A stretch of 64,000 nt of DNA from Agelaius tricolor (taxonomy: Eukaryota > Chordata > Aves > Passeriformes > Icteridae): NCBI GenBank assembly GCA_023055355.1, contig JALJCS010000009.1, positions 22,903,001 to 22,967,000 on the forward strand. Direction: 5' to 3'. Made by a program: the position numbers and the translations under genes. Below the pieces are notes generated by a model. That model was not told where the DNA came from and ran no database searches. It worked only from the letters and a program-made list of their open reading frames with translations. How positions within the stretch are numbered: position 1 is the stretch's first letter; every line of letters starts with the position of its first letter. Shown piece by piece: positions 12,801 to 26,700 of this stretch.

Positions 12801-13302
12801 TAGGAATTCCACCTCTTCCAACTTAGATCAGAGGATACCTGCATTATAAGATGACTGCATCCCAAGCTACTCTTCTGTATCACCATTTACATACTTCCCA
12901 TCAGTCCCTGAATTCATGTGCCCATGGCCATGATTTTTTCTTCCAGGCCTCCCAGGGGATCATCAAACAGCAGTTCATTATACAGCATCCATAACATCTA
13001 TTTCCCTGTCACTAAGGGTAACAGAAGCACAGCTAGCCTTCCCCTTTTGGTACCTGGTTTTGGCATCTCTCTCCTCAGTCACCTCAGCTGAGGGTGCATT
13101 GTGGTGTCACAAGCCAGCTCTCCATCTGTAACACTTGTTTTTCCAGCGGGCTGGCCCATTTCAGCAGCAGATAATGTGGATAACAGATGTCAACTGACTT
13201 TACCAACAAAATATATCATCCTACATTGCATCCTCTTCCTCCTAGTAATCCCTCTGATGAGGGTCTATTACTACTTACAGAGGGTAGACTTATGAGGGTC
13301 TA

Positions 13303-13333
13303 TTTACTCTCCCTCTTATGAGGGAGTAGTAAA
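13303..13333. repeat. small inverted repeat (hairpin)
   Basis: TTTACTCTCCCTC at 13303-13315 pairs with GAGGGAGTAGTAAA at 13320-13333 with one bulged base and a TTAT loop. The heptamer ATGAGGG occurs three times nearby (13257, 13292, 13318), which suggests local duplication. No function is apparent. Confidence 0.6.
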
Positions 13334-14125
13334 GCAAAAGAACAGAATAAAATGAAATAGAACAGCATAAGTCAGGATAGAGACATGTTTGAATGCAGCT
13401 GTTTCCAGGTGGCCCTATGATTTCATATCTGTCCAGATATGGATGAAACTTGTGATTCAAGTGAAACAACTGGCAGAGCTGTATGAAGGTTGCCATTTCT
13501 ATAGAGTCGGAGAACCACCTGGAAATGGAGCACAATGTGCTCCTGTGAATCACCCAGACTCTGAAGAGGCAAGTGAACAATCATCCCCTGACAGTCACTT
13601 ACAAACAACCGAGGTATGGTTGTTACACCTGAGGTGCTGCCTGGAGAATGACCAACTGAACTGCTGGCCTTTTGCATAATTGCTAGTAATAGACAGCCTG
13701 AATCAAAAACAGCAGTCAGCCACAACTGGGATGCAACTAAAAATCCATGTGAACCTCAAGTTAGAAATTCAGCTTTGAGTACCTAAGTCAGACATGTGAG
13801 CCCAACACTCAGCAAAGTATCTGGAAGCAGCTCCCACCACATCCCCCAAACCAGTGACTTGACTATTGGTGAAAAAGACACAGCATGTGCTATAAATTAA
13901 TAACAACAGCAGCAGAGACTTGTTCACTCCATTCTGCCCCACTGCCCCTGCTGTGAAAATAAATCATTTTATCTGACACAGGACAAGTACAACATTGCAA
14001 CCAATCAGTGCAATTTCTAAAGCCTGGAGCAAGTAAAAGGCAAACAATCCAGGCTTCTCACACTTGGTCTGCCAGCTCTCCAGAAAAACACAATCTGCGA
14101 TGGCCTTTCATTTGCTCCCAGTGAT

Positions 14126-14131
14126 TTTATT
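14126..14131 (-). terminator. candidate poly(A) signal of WDR3
   Basis: AATAAA on the minus strand, about 645 nt past the WDR3 stop. A nearer alternative is ATTAAA on the minus strand at 14399-14404, inside the near-palindrome 14392-14409. Which one is used cannot be told from sequence. Confidence 0.45.
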
Positions 14132-14775
14132 CTCTGTAAAACATTCTTTGAAAACAGATACACAGGCCAAGGCAACTGAGGATTTACAAAAGGAAATACC
14201 AGTACAAAACACTATGAACAAACTTGTCTCACAAAGCAAATATAAATATGCCTTTAATAGAGTGCAGCCATGTTCCTCCCTGTCCCACTAAAGAGTGAGT
14301 GGCTGTAGATCAAGTCCTCACACTTCAGCAGAAATCACAGAGCTTTTTCCACAGGCCACAAGCCACCAGCAGGTGTCAGTGAAAAATCCTGCCAGGATTT
14401 TAATCCTGGATAAAGGCATGGTCTCACTAGCAGTACCTGTGCTGGATTCCATCAAATGAATGCTGCCGGGATGAGCTGATCCCAGAATAAATTAACTCCA
14501 TTTCTAACAGGCATTCCACTAGAGGAAGAGCACATGCCTTTTCCAGCCACCTCAGAAAGAGTCCAAAGGCATCCATCTGCAGCAGACTGGAGAGTCCATC
14601 TCACAGACAACCATTCTGAGTTGGGTTTACATGCTGGGTTACACCACATGTGGAGGGGACAGACTGTCCCAGCCACGGGACATCATCACAGATGTTCAGC
14701 CACAAGAACACTTCCATGGTCAGCAGTGAGGCTACGTGAGTCCATCCAGGTGCTCTGGGTCTTGGGCAGCAAATG

Positions 14776-17700
14776 CTAGAGCACTGCAAGAACCATCTTT
14801 TCTTTCTTCTTCCTTTTTCTCTTCTTCTCCTCAAAACGTTCAGTAGCATCAGCAAAAAATGTCACCTCCTCCTTGGCCTCAATCTCCCTCTTCAGGAACT
14901 GGAGCCCTGCCATGTTGAATCCCAGCACATCCTGCAGAGAGACCAGCACCACACTGTGAGGCACATCCCAAGCTAGCTAGGGTGCAGAGAGTCCTGCACT
15001 TGCCACCCTCTACTAAGAGATGATGAAAAGAAGACAATCCACAGATTTAAAGAAAGCAATGTTAGTTTAAATGTAAACTTCATCTGACCAGGAGAACAGC
15101 CAGTCCTGCACTCAGTTCCCCACAGCCCTCTCTTAAGAGCAGCTATAATCCACCACATTTTCTGAAAGAGAAGTTGCTGGCAGGCACCTGAAGCTTCCTC
15201 TGGGAAAATGCAGAGTCTGCATTGAGGTAGCAGCCCACAGAAAACCCAAGAGAAGCAGGGAGTTACTTTACCTCCCACATATTTAGAAACTAGCGAGCCA
15301 AGATCCAAGCACATGTATCAGGAAACCAAGTGCAAATGAGGCAGGGAGCACAAGTATAAGCTCACCACTGGGGTATTCTCACATGAGGAGGAACATAGGG
15401 AAAAGGCAGCCTATTTGCAAAAGAGGATGGTTTAAATGAGCTCAGATCACCAACCAACTTCCCCACTGGACACCACAGACAACTCATGCTCACGAACATT
15501 GGCTCATCCCATTATTCTACATCCTGGAAAAGGGGAGGATGCAACACTCACCCGGGCCTCACTGACTCTGGAGATGGTGGTTTTCTTCAGATTTTCTATC
15601 ACTGTCACCAACATCTGGTTGCTTGTGATCTGCCCAAAATGTATCCTGGGAACAAAACGGACAGTGTATTGCAGAATTGTTATTAGAAACATCACAAAGA
15701 CCCTCTCCTGAGCCTCTGTATGTTCTGGACATACAGGGTTTTTTTTAATCAGTCTTCTCCAGACACTGAACATGGATAAAATTATCTGGAAAAGCTGTTT
15801 TCTTAAGTTTAACAGTGGTTCAGGGGGAAGGTCTTTCTGAGAACACAGGCTCCACAGTGACTCTGTGCCACCAACAGTGCCTCATCAGACTTGATGTGGG
15901 ATCTTCTCATCCCAGTGAGACTAGAGCCACCAGGACCAGCACTCCCATCCAGGCATGTCAGCACTCTGCATCCAAGCAGTTCATTCTCACACACCATTCA
16001 CTGCGGGCTGCAGAGATTCCTTATCTCCTGCACAGACCACGTGTTTATTCCCAAGGATGCTTCCCAAGAGTTTCAGAGACTCAGAAGAAAGCCCAGATCC
16101 TGTCTGGGCAGATAAAGGACTCACTTGAGCAGGAAGAGGAGAGCTCGGCACAGAAGTTCAACATCTGAGCCCTGCTGAATATATTCATTGAAAAGTCTGA
16201 GCAGGTCAGGGACATAGGAGAAAGGCAGCACCAGGAGAGACTCTTCCAGCTCACTGAGGGAAAAAGCAAAGGGACACAAGCATTGGTCTCAGCCACTCCA
16301 CTGCTACAGACGAGCAGGAAACACATCCACATCGGTGGGTTCTGGTACTCAGCTGTGCTAAGCATTTCTCACAGCTGCTCCATGACTGCCCTGCATCTGC
16401 ACAGCCCAGGCATCTTGTGGCACAGGGAGCAGGCACACAGCCTTCCCTCCTCAGCATCCCCAACCTGCTCTCCAGATACTTGTACATCTCCAAGCAGCCA
16501 ACCCACATCCAGAAGCTTCAGCCCACACTTCCCCTTCACCAGTTCCATGCATGTTCCAAAAGAGGCTGCTGGAAACAGTTGACTCCAGACTCTCTAGCAC
16601 TGCCCATACCTTGCATGAGACTACTCAATGACCCCAGCCAGTCCTAGGCCTAGAAACCCAACACTCAGTCACAAATCTGTTCAGCAATGAAGCTCTCGGG
16701 ACTCACCTCGACTTGACCTTCTTGAAAACTTCCAGCACGTAGGCAGAAGGCTGCAACAGAGCAAAGACACCAGCCCTGATTAATAAGAAACATTCCAGGA
16801 CCAACATGCCCTAAGGTCCATTTCACACAGTTAAAAACACAACATCTCATCTTGTGAGACAGACACATCAAACTGAATATAACAAAGAGGAAACCCTTTC
16901 GGCTTCAATCAGCTGCCACTCTGAGAAGTTCTCCCTCAGCGTTCTCAGGATACTCTACACTGGTGAAGAATATTGTGAAAAATCAAATTTATATTTAATC
17001 AGCTAAGTCATCTCAACTTATGTCAATCAATCTTGTACAAATTGGACAAAAAGTTTGGTAAAACAAATTATATATAAAAAACTTTATACAAACTAATCTC
17101 CCAGACTTAATTCCTACTACTCCTGTTTATCTGCTGGAAGCGTTTGGCAGACGGGAAAGGATTTCCAGAGCAGAGCTGGGAATTGGGAAAGAAAAGTGCC
17201 TCTAACTACTAAATTGTAAGATTTCATTGCCTTCTGTTAAGTCTATCCAACTTATAATTAAATAGACCTATAATCATGGAGGAAGGGACAGAAGGGCTCT
17301 TGCAAGGTGATTACAGGTAATTAGAAGGAAGACAAAGGCTGTTTCATCTGGCACTGACATTCAGCTCTGAGCAATCTGGTCTAGTGGGAGATGTCCCTGC
17401 CCAGAGCAGGGGGGTTAGAACCAGATGATCGTGAAGGTCCCATCCAACCCAAGCCATTGTATGATTGCATGAAAAGGGGAGAGTGAAAAAACAGGGAAAT
17501 TCCTAAGGGTACTTAAAAAACACAGTCTGGGAGTGCACACTGGAATAAACCAGAAAAACAAAAACTAATCTACTCAGAGTAGTAGATAAAAGTAGGACTT
17601 TTATTTATCAATGAAATCCACACATCCATGCCTGTCTATTTTGTAATATGTCAAAAACCCACAGAATTTAGTGACAACTGTTGTGTATGACATGAATGAA

Positions 17701-20700
17701 TAAGGGCACCAGCTCTAGCCTGCAATACCCGAGCACTGAACTTCCATTCAGGATTTTCTCAATGTAAACACTGCAGGAATAGGAACAACAACAGTAATTG
17801 TAGCAACACCACATAAATAAACCTGGGAAAGGTTTGAACTAGCTTTCCTGTATCTTGGAGGAGACTGTAAACCCCTGGCTCATGACAAGGAACATCATAA
17901 AGTCATGGCTACCATCAGGGTTGTTTAACCCTGTTTGACAGGGTTAAACCTTTGTAATACACATGCATGATACTAAAAAATAAAAATAAAAAAATAGCAA
18001 AATAAATGAAAAAAAAAAAAGAAAACCTAAATTATATTTACTTTGCACAAGCAAAAAAAGTTGAACTAAGCAGCCCTGCCCCACAGCAACCCAGCATGCT
18101 GGCTCAGCCAGCAAATCAACCAGCCCCACTCCAGCTGAGAATAGACTACAGCCTGTGGCCTGGGCATTCCACTTACTGTAATATTTCCATAGGCACGGAG
18201 AATGGGATTGACAGGGAAGGGAACCTGGAGACACACAATGGGTTAGAATGAGGCAGGTGTGTGAGTATAAACACATATTCAGAGCAAACTTAGGCCCACA
18301 GTAGAAGAGAGCTTTTACTGAGTGTCTTCCTGCAATTCCCACACCTCCACCCTCCCCAGAATGTTGCTGAAGGCCTCATGTGAAGCCATCAGACAATCTC
18401 ATTCTCAGACATATATGACTAACTCAAACACGGATGAATTTCCTTCCACTTCTTGTCACTTTTCCCACTTCTAAGACAGCCCCTTACTCAGCAAGGAGTG
18501 TTGAGATGAAGGCAAAGTTGAGGCTTGAGGATGAACCTGCAGCAGCACACTCTTCCAGGGACAAAACCTATATACTGGTAAGACTTTAGGCATAAAGATC
18601 ATTGGAGAGAACCCCTAATTATGCCCCAGAGCATGATGCCATTTAGTTCTCCAAAAGATTTGAGCAAATGTCGGCTGTTTTCAGCTGTTCAGTCTTTATC
18701 TGCATGCTCAGTCTTTCCACCTGAGCTGGAAGGATATGCCCAATACACCTTGGGATTTTTACATTCCTCAGTCTTTTACCTCTTTTCCTGCAGCTTTGCA
18801 CATGGCATTGTGCTCCTTTAGTTTTGCAGTCTCTTCTCTGTACAGCTCAATAGCTTCCATGATCCTCTCAGCCTGTGCAGCACAAGAACAGCACATCAGT
18901 GACACCAGACAAGCCAGGACAAAGCTCAGCTGGACAAATGGAGGTGGAAGCAGAGGTGCTGACACAGAGCACCACATGGCATCTCCCCTGCTAACCTCTA
19001 CTCCAGATTGCACCATTACCCTGAACACACAAGTCATGTCCTGAAGATGTCACACACCATCCACATTCCCCCACTGCCCTGCGTGCTCTCTGCTGCAGCT
19101 TCAGGTGTTGCTTTGACCACCACCCCCAAGCAGTGTCTCTTTGAGGCAGGAGCCAGGGTCAGGCCATTTAGGCTATTCAGATTTAGGATTTCCTCTGAAA
19201 ATCACCAAACCATTGAAATCTGCAGCCATGGAATTACCCACCCCACACCTTCCTAGTACATCTCCACGTCAAGCACCACAATAGATTTCCACCTTCCACA
19301 GAACCCCACTGGACGGCACAGCCCTTCAGGGAGAGCCCTAATGCCTTGAGAACATCCCAGCTGCCTTTTGCTCCTTTGGGATGCAAACCCCAGAGGGCAA
19401 GAGCAGCTCTGTCTGTCCCACATGTGACAGGCAGCTGCAGGAACCCCACACCTCATTCCTCTCAGGAGGAAAGAATTCCTGGTGTGTGACTCTCCAGAGT
19501 CAAAACCCTCCCTTGTTAGATTCTGAGCAGGACAGACTGCCTGTGCATGCAAGGTTACAGCACAGGTTACTCTCCAAACTGATGCTATGACCCCATGAGA
19601 GCCCCTCTGAGAGGCTGCTGAGGCCCAAAGCCACGCTGGCAGAGCCACAGTACCTTACCGCTTTGATGGTTTCAATGGTCTTCTTTCCTGCCAGCCCTGT
19701 CTCTCCTTGCCTCTCTCCAGCCACCTACAAAATACAAAATACAAAATACAGAGCTGCAGTTCCATCCTTCCACAGCACCACAGAGCAGCCACAGCTCCAG
19801 CACCCCCTTCCCCCCTGCACTGCCTCAAAGCAAGAAAATGTTCCTTTCTCCCTGATACCTCTTCCATGCCTCTTACAGAAATAGCTTTTCCAGAGTTTGT
19901 ACAGTCAGACTGACACACATTCAGATGGTGCAACTCACCACAGGCTGCTCTTCCTTTGCCACACTCTCTTCATATTCAGCTTCTCGTTGCTACAGAGGAT
20001 GAGAACACAACATATTAACAGCAGTAAGGCAAGGGTGCAAGTCCCTTCCAGACTATTTGAGCAAGACAACCTGGAGGGCTTCATGCAGCCCATTGCAAAA
20101 CCAGGACCAATCAGCAGAGTCCAACAATGCCAGTGGCAAAATGCCCATTTGTTCCTGGTCCCAACCCCACAGTGAACTTCAGAATCTCCCACAGAGAAAG
20201 AAATCCAGGTCTCTGCTCTGGGTGCAGGAACAGCCCTTCAGGATCCCACCAAGCTGAGACAGACACCACAGTTCAGCATCACACCTTTCACCAGCCACAC
20301 AACACAGAGAGAACAAATCTAGAAAAGTCCCAGGGTTGTCCTGGGCTGCAAAAGGAAAGAGTCTCTGGTCTGCCATCTCTCACATGAAAGGGCATCAATT
20401 ATGTTATGCATACTTCACTACTCACGTATTCATGCCCACCTTGCTATTCAAATTTGAACAAAACAAATTTTTCTGGAATCTGGAAAAGAGCTGTCTCTGT
20501 CTCTCCTTTTACCAAACACAGGGCATCAACGTACAGTGTGTGGGTCAGCTCTTGCAAACAGGCTGGGATAAAAACCCCCAAACATCTATTGCAGGTTTCT
20601 CATCCACTCCTGCTTCTGCATTTCTGCCTCCTCCCCCGTCACCATGGTTTAAGAACTGACTTAGGAAGGAGTGACAGGAACAGGCTTCTCTGAGGGATCT

Positions 20701-23700
20701 AGCAAAAAGGCAGAGTTACAAACTGTTCCAAGGGAATCTGTGATTGGACATGTGAAACAAACACATTGGCCAACCCCAATGGTGGCTCAATACTGGAACA
20801 GGTACTCAGTCTGGAAAATCTATTTCTTTGGAGATGTGAGTGTATGAAGGAAAGTCTTTAAGCAGTCTGATACAGCATTAAGATCATCCTGCAGTGAACA
20901 AAGGGTTGGACTAGAGACCTCCAGATTTTCCTTCCTATTGAAGTCCTTCTGAATTTATGATTCCTGCCAATACATGCTCAAATGATATAGAAGGGGCTTC
21001 TTCCAGCATCCCTGAGCTCTGGGGCCTGGTACTGAGACAGGATGGACCTCTCACAGCTGGAAAAGGGACAAACTGCATTTAACAGGAGCAGTGCTCTCCA
21101 TCCCTCTCCATCAGCCACCTGCTGAACTGCCGCCCAAACACATTTGTGCTGAAAGGCACACAATAGAATGTCAAAGACTGTAAGCAAGAGACATGCAGAA
21201 AGCCACTGAAGACCAAGGGAAAAAAGGTTTGGAAGGTAGTTTTGGTAGGAAAGATGCAACTCTCACCATCTCCCTCTCCTCTTCCAGAATCAGTGGTTCC
21301 CTTGTCCTTTCCCAGAGGCGCAGGGACTTGTCATGAGATGCTGACACCACATAGTCTCCATTGGGACTGAGTGCCAAACACCAAACCTCCTGGTGATGCC
21401 CCTGCATAGATGACAGAAGAGCTATGACATCAATATCACCCAACTTTCACCCATGAGGAAAATCCTGCTCATGCAGGGAAAATGCTTCCTTTCAACAGAC
21501 TCCAAAACTTCCTACCTCCAGTGTTTGGATATGCTCAAATTTATCTGCATCCCACTGCTTAATCTTGTTGTCCTTTCCCGCTGTGAAGAAGAGATGGGAT
21601 TTGGGCACAAACTGCAGATACATCACACTGGAAGAGAAAAAGGCTCAAATTTACCCACTTGGGGAACACTGCAGAACTCCCCCTGTCTATGCTGGATAAA
21701 AGGATTCTTGCTAGATCACAACTCCTTCGAGACAAGTCCACAGTCCAAAGATGCTGTAGGATTTGACTAACCTGTCATCATGGGCAAAGAGAGAACGGTG
21801 ACAGTCCCCAAAATCCAAGCCCCAAATCTTCACATTCCTGTCAGCAGAGCCAGTTGCAATTAGAGTCCCATCCTAGAGAGCAACAAAGAGAGAGGGGGTG
21901 TGGGGAGTTAGCTGGCAGCCCCACAAGGAACTGCTGCTGCCCCAGTGACGCTGCACTGCTGAGTAGGCAGACATCTGGCTCCTGAAATGTGGCCCCCTGA
22001 TCCCTCCACCTCCTTCCCAGTGGCCCATGCTCTGGCACTGGCACAGCCCACTGACAGCACTCTGGCCCTCCTCTGACCCTCTGCAGGTATTTGGCTATAT
22101 CCTGACATTCTTCTTGGCTTTCAATGAGCCTCATTCCAAAGACACCTCAGAGCGAGATGCAGCCCAAGAATGAACAGGCACAAAGAGGCTGCTTCCTCTC
22201 AGCACCTGCCCTCTGCTCCCACTAACAATTGAGGCTCCCCTCACACAGCAACTTTAGCAGAAAGCAGGCTGTACCTGTTACAATGAGTGCAAGGGACCAT
22301 CACAGCATTTGGATTTCCACTCACAAAATGCCCCAGGGTCAGTTCTGTCATGTCCCCAACTCTGACACCCCTTCCAGTGAGCACAGGACTGCAGAATAAG
22401 ACAGGGCTTGCTGTGTCCCACCCAGAAACTGCTAAGTCAGGAGCAAGGAGGTGACAAGAAAGCTTGATCCTAGAGGCCTTGATGCCAGCAGAGGCTCCCA
22501 CACTCATCCATACCACCACAGTCCCAAGTTACACAGCCCTAATGATACTTACATAGCAGATGTCCATACACAGCACTGGCAGCTTGTGTCCATACAGAGA
22601 AAGGAAAAACTGAAGCAGAAGAAAAATGACTCAGTTAGACATGCTGGGTAGAGAGGTGTGCAAATCTCAAGCTCCAGGCTACTTCTGCTCTGCCTCAGGA
22701 GCTGTTTTTCTAGCACTGTCTCACTTTCATTCTTGCCCTGAACACTGTTAGCAGCAGGGTCATGAGGCTCGAACTGAGAAGGTGGAAGTAGCCAAGCAAG
22801 CTGAACTAGCTCTGTTTGCTCTCTAAGTAACTCTGGTGCCAATCATCAGTGTCAATGAAGTTCATTTCTGTTTCCCTCCACATAACTGCCAGCACCAATC
22901 TGTCTTGTGTCACTCCATAACATTCATATGCTAATACACAGCTCACAAATCCACCACACACTGCTCACAAAGAAGGTTCTCCTCCCACAGGCTTTGCCTC
23001 TGCCTTGCCCTATTTACCACCACATGAGGCACATTCATCCCCCACCTTCACAGCGCCTGACAGATCTGGAGTACCACCACATCTGCAGGGTTTAGAATGA
23101 ACCTTGCCACCTGCAGGCTCAGAACACTTTTTAAATGAAAAATGGATCTCCCAGTTCCCAGTGTGGAACAACCATGGTTCTGTCAGGTTTGCCAGCAAAC
23201 AGGCCCCCGAAGGAGAATGCATGTTCCACATAAAATAGACACTTTTCCTTTGTATTCCTGCAGGTTACTGTTACATCCCTTCCTGCACAGCCTCACACCC
23301 TGTTTGGTCATGCACCTTGAGTGTGTCAACGTAGAAAACCTTGACGGTGCAGTCGAGCAGGGAGACAGCCAGCAGCTTCTGGTTGGGGCTGTAGCGCACA
23401 CAGAGCACGTCCTCATCCAGCTGCAAAACGCGCACGTGCTTCATGGAAAGCCTGGCAGCAAGAGGGAAAAAACAACTGGTAACCCAAGCAAACAAACTAG
23501 GAAGAGAAATGGATACAATTCCCACACTGCACCCTGGGAAAGGAAGTGAATTCCAACATGCAGCACCTCATTCCTCACTATGACAGGACTAGAAATAAGC
23601 AGGCTCTGGTGACAGATGAACTTCACTGCTACATTTACAGTAATGATCTGCAGGCCCAGCCTGATTAGACACTAAACTCACACACACAAAAAGGGATCAG

Positions 23701-26700
23701 AATGAGGCGAGTGCCCTCCTCCACCTAAGCTCAGGTCTCCGCAAAACTGCAGTGAGCCCACACTCTCCTCCATGTGTCCCACACAGATATTATGGGCAGT
23801 TCTTGCAGTGCACAGCAGAGGCCAAAGCACCCATCAACGACAATGGCACAATGTTTATCTTCTCACCTTTTCTGAACACTGCTCTCATCCTTCACAAGCT
23901 CAAACTCCCAGAACTTGACACACTTATCAGCGCCTCCTGTCACGAAGCCATGCTGTAGGGGAGAACAAGAAACCTGCTGTGAAACTAGTTCCTATCATCC
24001 AGAGAAAGTCTACAGCAAGGAACTGAAAACACAGGGGAGGTTTTTGAGATGTCCCACGTTCCTACACCATTAATGATTAAGTGGACACCACCAAGAGCAT
24101 TTGCTCTGATTAGAGCACACATTGCCTGAGCAGCAAAAACAATTTCAAAAGCTCTAGCTTATTTTGGAGGGCTAAGACGAAGATCTCAAATGTAAAACAA
24201 AACCTGGATTGAAACTTTGGGATGGAAAGCAGTCATCTCAGCTGCAGCTAACAATATGCTTCTGATTTGTGACCAGCTTGAGACTCTCAGTGTTACTGGA
24301 TAACACACACCTGACCACCACCCTACAACAGAGCCTTCTAAAGGAACAGCAGTTCAACATTTTACATTAAGAAGGAGGGTAAAATCTATCCCATATGTTT
24401 TCATCTGTAGGGTGGATGAATTTCAGGCAGATTATTTCTTGCTATGGTTTTGATTCCACTAGAAAGTTATTAGACACTATCAGCTGCATCCTCCACCTCT
24501 GAGGATGAGAAGTTCCATGCTTCCATGGAACAAAGCATGCAGTGCAAAGAAATTCCATGGTGCAAACACAGTACTATAGGAAAGAGTTACATGAAAAGAT
24601 GTGCAGATGATGCTTTTAAGGGTGGCTGAGTTACCTGGTCTGGTGAAAGAGCAATAGACCACACTGCCCCATCGTGAGCATCAAGTGTCTCTATCAGACT
24701 GCCAGAAGCCAGGTCATACAGCTGCAGCTTCCCTGTCTGGGGAGAAAGACATCACAGAGGCAGAATCAGCCTCTGCTCACAACTACGACAGCTCCTGGCA
24801 GAAGAGCAACCTGCCACCCATGCCCCCAGCAGCCAGCTTCACTAGGTGGCTGTTACACACAGCCAAACTCCTGACCTCCATCAGGGTCCTCCCAAAGCTC
24901 TACTCTGCTTCCCACCTCAAGCCACAAGAGTCCTGTAATGACTCTGGGAACAGAGCAGTGCTCCAGATCAGGAGAGGCAATGCATTTTCTGTGAGGCTGC
25001 CTTAGTGACATTTTCCTAACACATTCCCAGACCTGGGCAGTCTGGAGTCAGAGGGGCACTCCTTACCTTGGTCCCAAGGATGACCTGCCGATCCCCAGGG
25101 ACAAACAGCGAGCAGAGCGCGTACTCACACTCCATCGTCCGGATGCACTGCAACGTCAACCTGTGGACAAAGACAGAGCCCAAAACCTCCTATCACCCAC
25201 AGAATCTGGCCTGCTCAGTGACAGATGCTCCAGTGTGGCCTCTACCCACAGCTGTCTTTCAGCTGGGGTCAGAAGATAAGCCACCACCATCCTATTAACC
25301 CAAACACTACCCAGCACTACTGCTAACAATGTTTTCCATAAAAACATGCCACTGTGCTGTCCACCATCATCACCTATTGCTGCTGTGAACAAGAACAGAA
25401 CTCCTAATTTTAAACAGTGTTTCAGGAAGGGATGGAGTGTAAGATAGTGTACTCAGAGGAAACTGAGCTTGAAATCAACACCACCCAAGAAACACTAGGA
25501 CAGCACTCTACATCAACACACAACTCTAGATCAACACAACAGCCTACCCAGTCTAATACTAGACTCTTCAGATAGGATGCCAAGAAACCCACATGTTCCC
25601 TAAAGAACAGATTATTTAGGGTAACAGTTAATACCTCTTATTAAAAATTTAAAAACAGAAAAAACCCATAGCAAAGTAGTCTATACCTGACTGCTACGCA
25701 GGACCTTTGTGTTTATACATTCTGTTGAAATTTTAGGTCTATAGTTTCTCAGTTTCCCTAATAAGAAAAGAAAAATAATTTTCTATTTGCTTCCTTCACT
25801 CAGTTTTATCTCTTTCCATTGTCTCCTCTTTCTTATCACTTCCTTTCTTAACAGAGCATCCCTCAATTCTGGGAGACTGACACAACCAGACTGCGTACCT
25901 GTTCCAAATCTTCACGGACTCTGCAGCTGCTGAGAGAATGGCAATGTTGTCAGAGCTAAAAGCCAACGTCCTGACATCACTGCGGTGGCCTCCAATGGTT
26001 ATCCTCGACACACGGACAGCCTGGGCCACTTGTGCTGACAGGTCCAGGTTGTACAATTCAATGACATTATTCTGGAGCAGCAGTACCATCTTCAGCTCTC
26101 CTTTTGGAGAGAGAATCAAGTCAAATGACCTGTTTGATTAGATAAAATCAGAGCTGTACACAGGGGCAATATGACCTGTTTGATTAGATAAAATCAGAGC
26201 TGTACAGAGGGTTAATAAGACAAAGTATTGGAGGGATAAATTATCAAGTGCAATTGAGACAGAGGAATATGGACAGAGCACATCCAACAAGCAAGTGCAC
26301 ACTGAGCCAGAGGTGTGAATGGACTGGAAATCACAGCAGGCCTCTCCCCAGCTCCAAGCTAAACATATATTGAGGGGGAAACTTCTTCCTCCTCTGCCTG
26401 CACTGAGCTATGCAGAGCTCTCCCCAGGTAGCTGCATAACCACTCATCAGACTCTACAAAGCCTTTCCACTCACTTGATTTTAGAAGAAGCTTTGACGCT
26501 AGTGACCCGCTGAATCTCTTCCTGCAGGCTCAGCTCCACACTCCTTTCAGGCTCCTCTGCAGAGCTCTGTCTGGAAATGTCAGATAAGGGAGGAGAGTCA
26601 AATGACCTGGCACAACCAACACAAACTAACATAACAACACAGAAAACATAAGGAAACCACTTAGCCTGCTGAAAAAAACTTCCCTCTTATCCAGCAGTGC

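Larger units (their letters stand above)
8867..14125. other. intergenic region between convergent SPAG17 and WDR3
   Basis: About 5 kb with no gene I can support. It contains one clear CR1 copy (9368-9812), a small hairpin at 13303-13333, and AT-rich or unremarkable sequence. Open frames of 60-100 codons here occur on both strands, overlap one another and have no recognisable product. A block at about 11489-11540 begins after a good splice acceptor but encodes only 17 codons. Confidence 0.6.

Noticed and set aside
25268..25378. Possible C/D-box snoRNA in a WDR3 intron (GTGATGA and a CTGA on the minus strand)
   Set aside because: The boxes are about 100 nt apart and no terminal stem or guide region could be shown. 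Ribosome-biogenesis genes sometimes host snoRNAs, but this candidate is weak.
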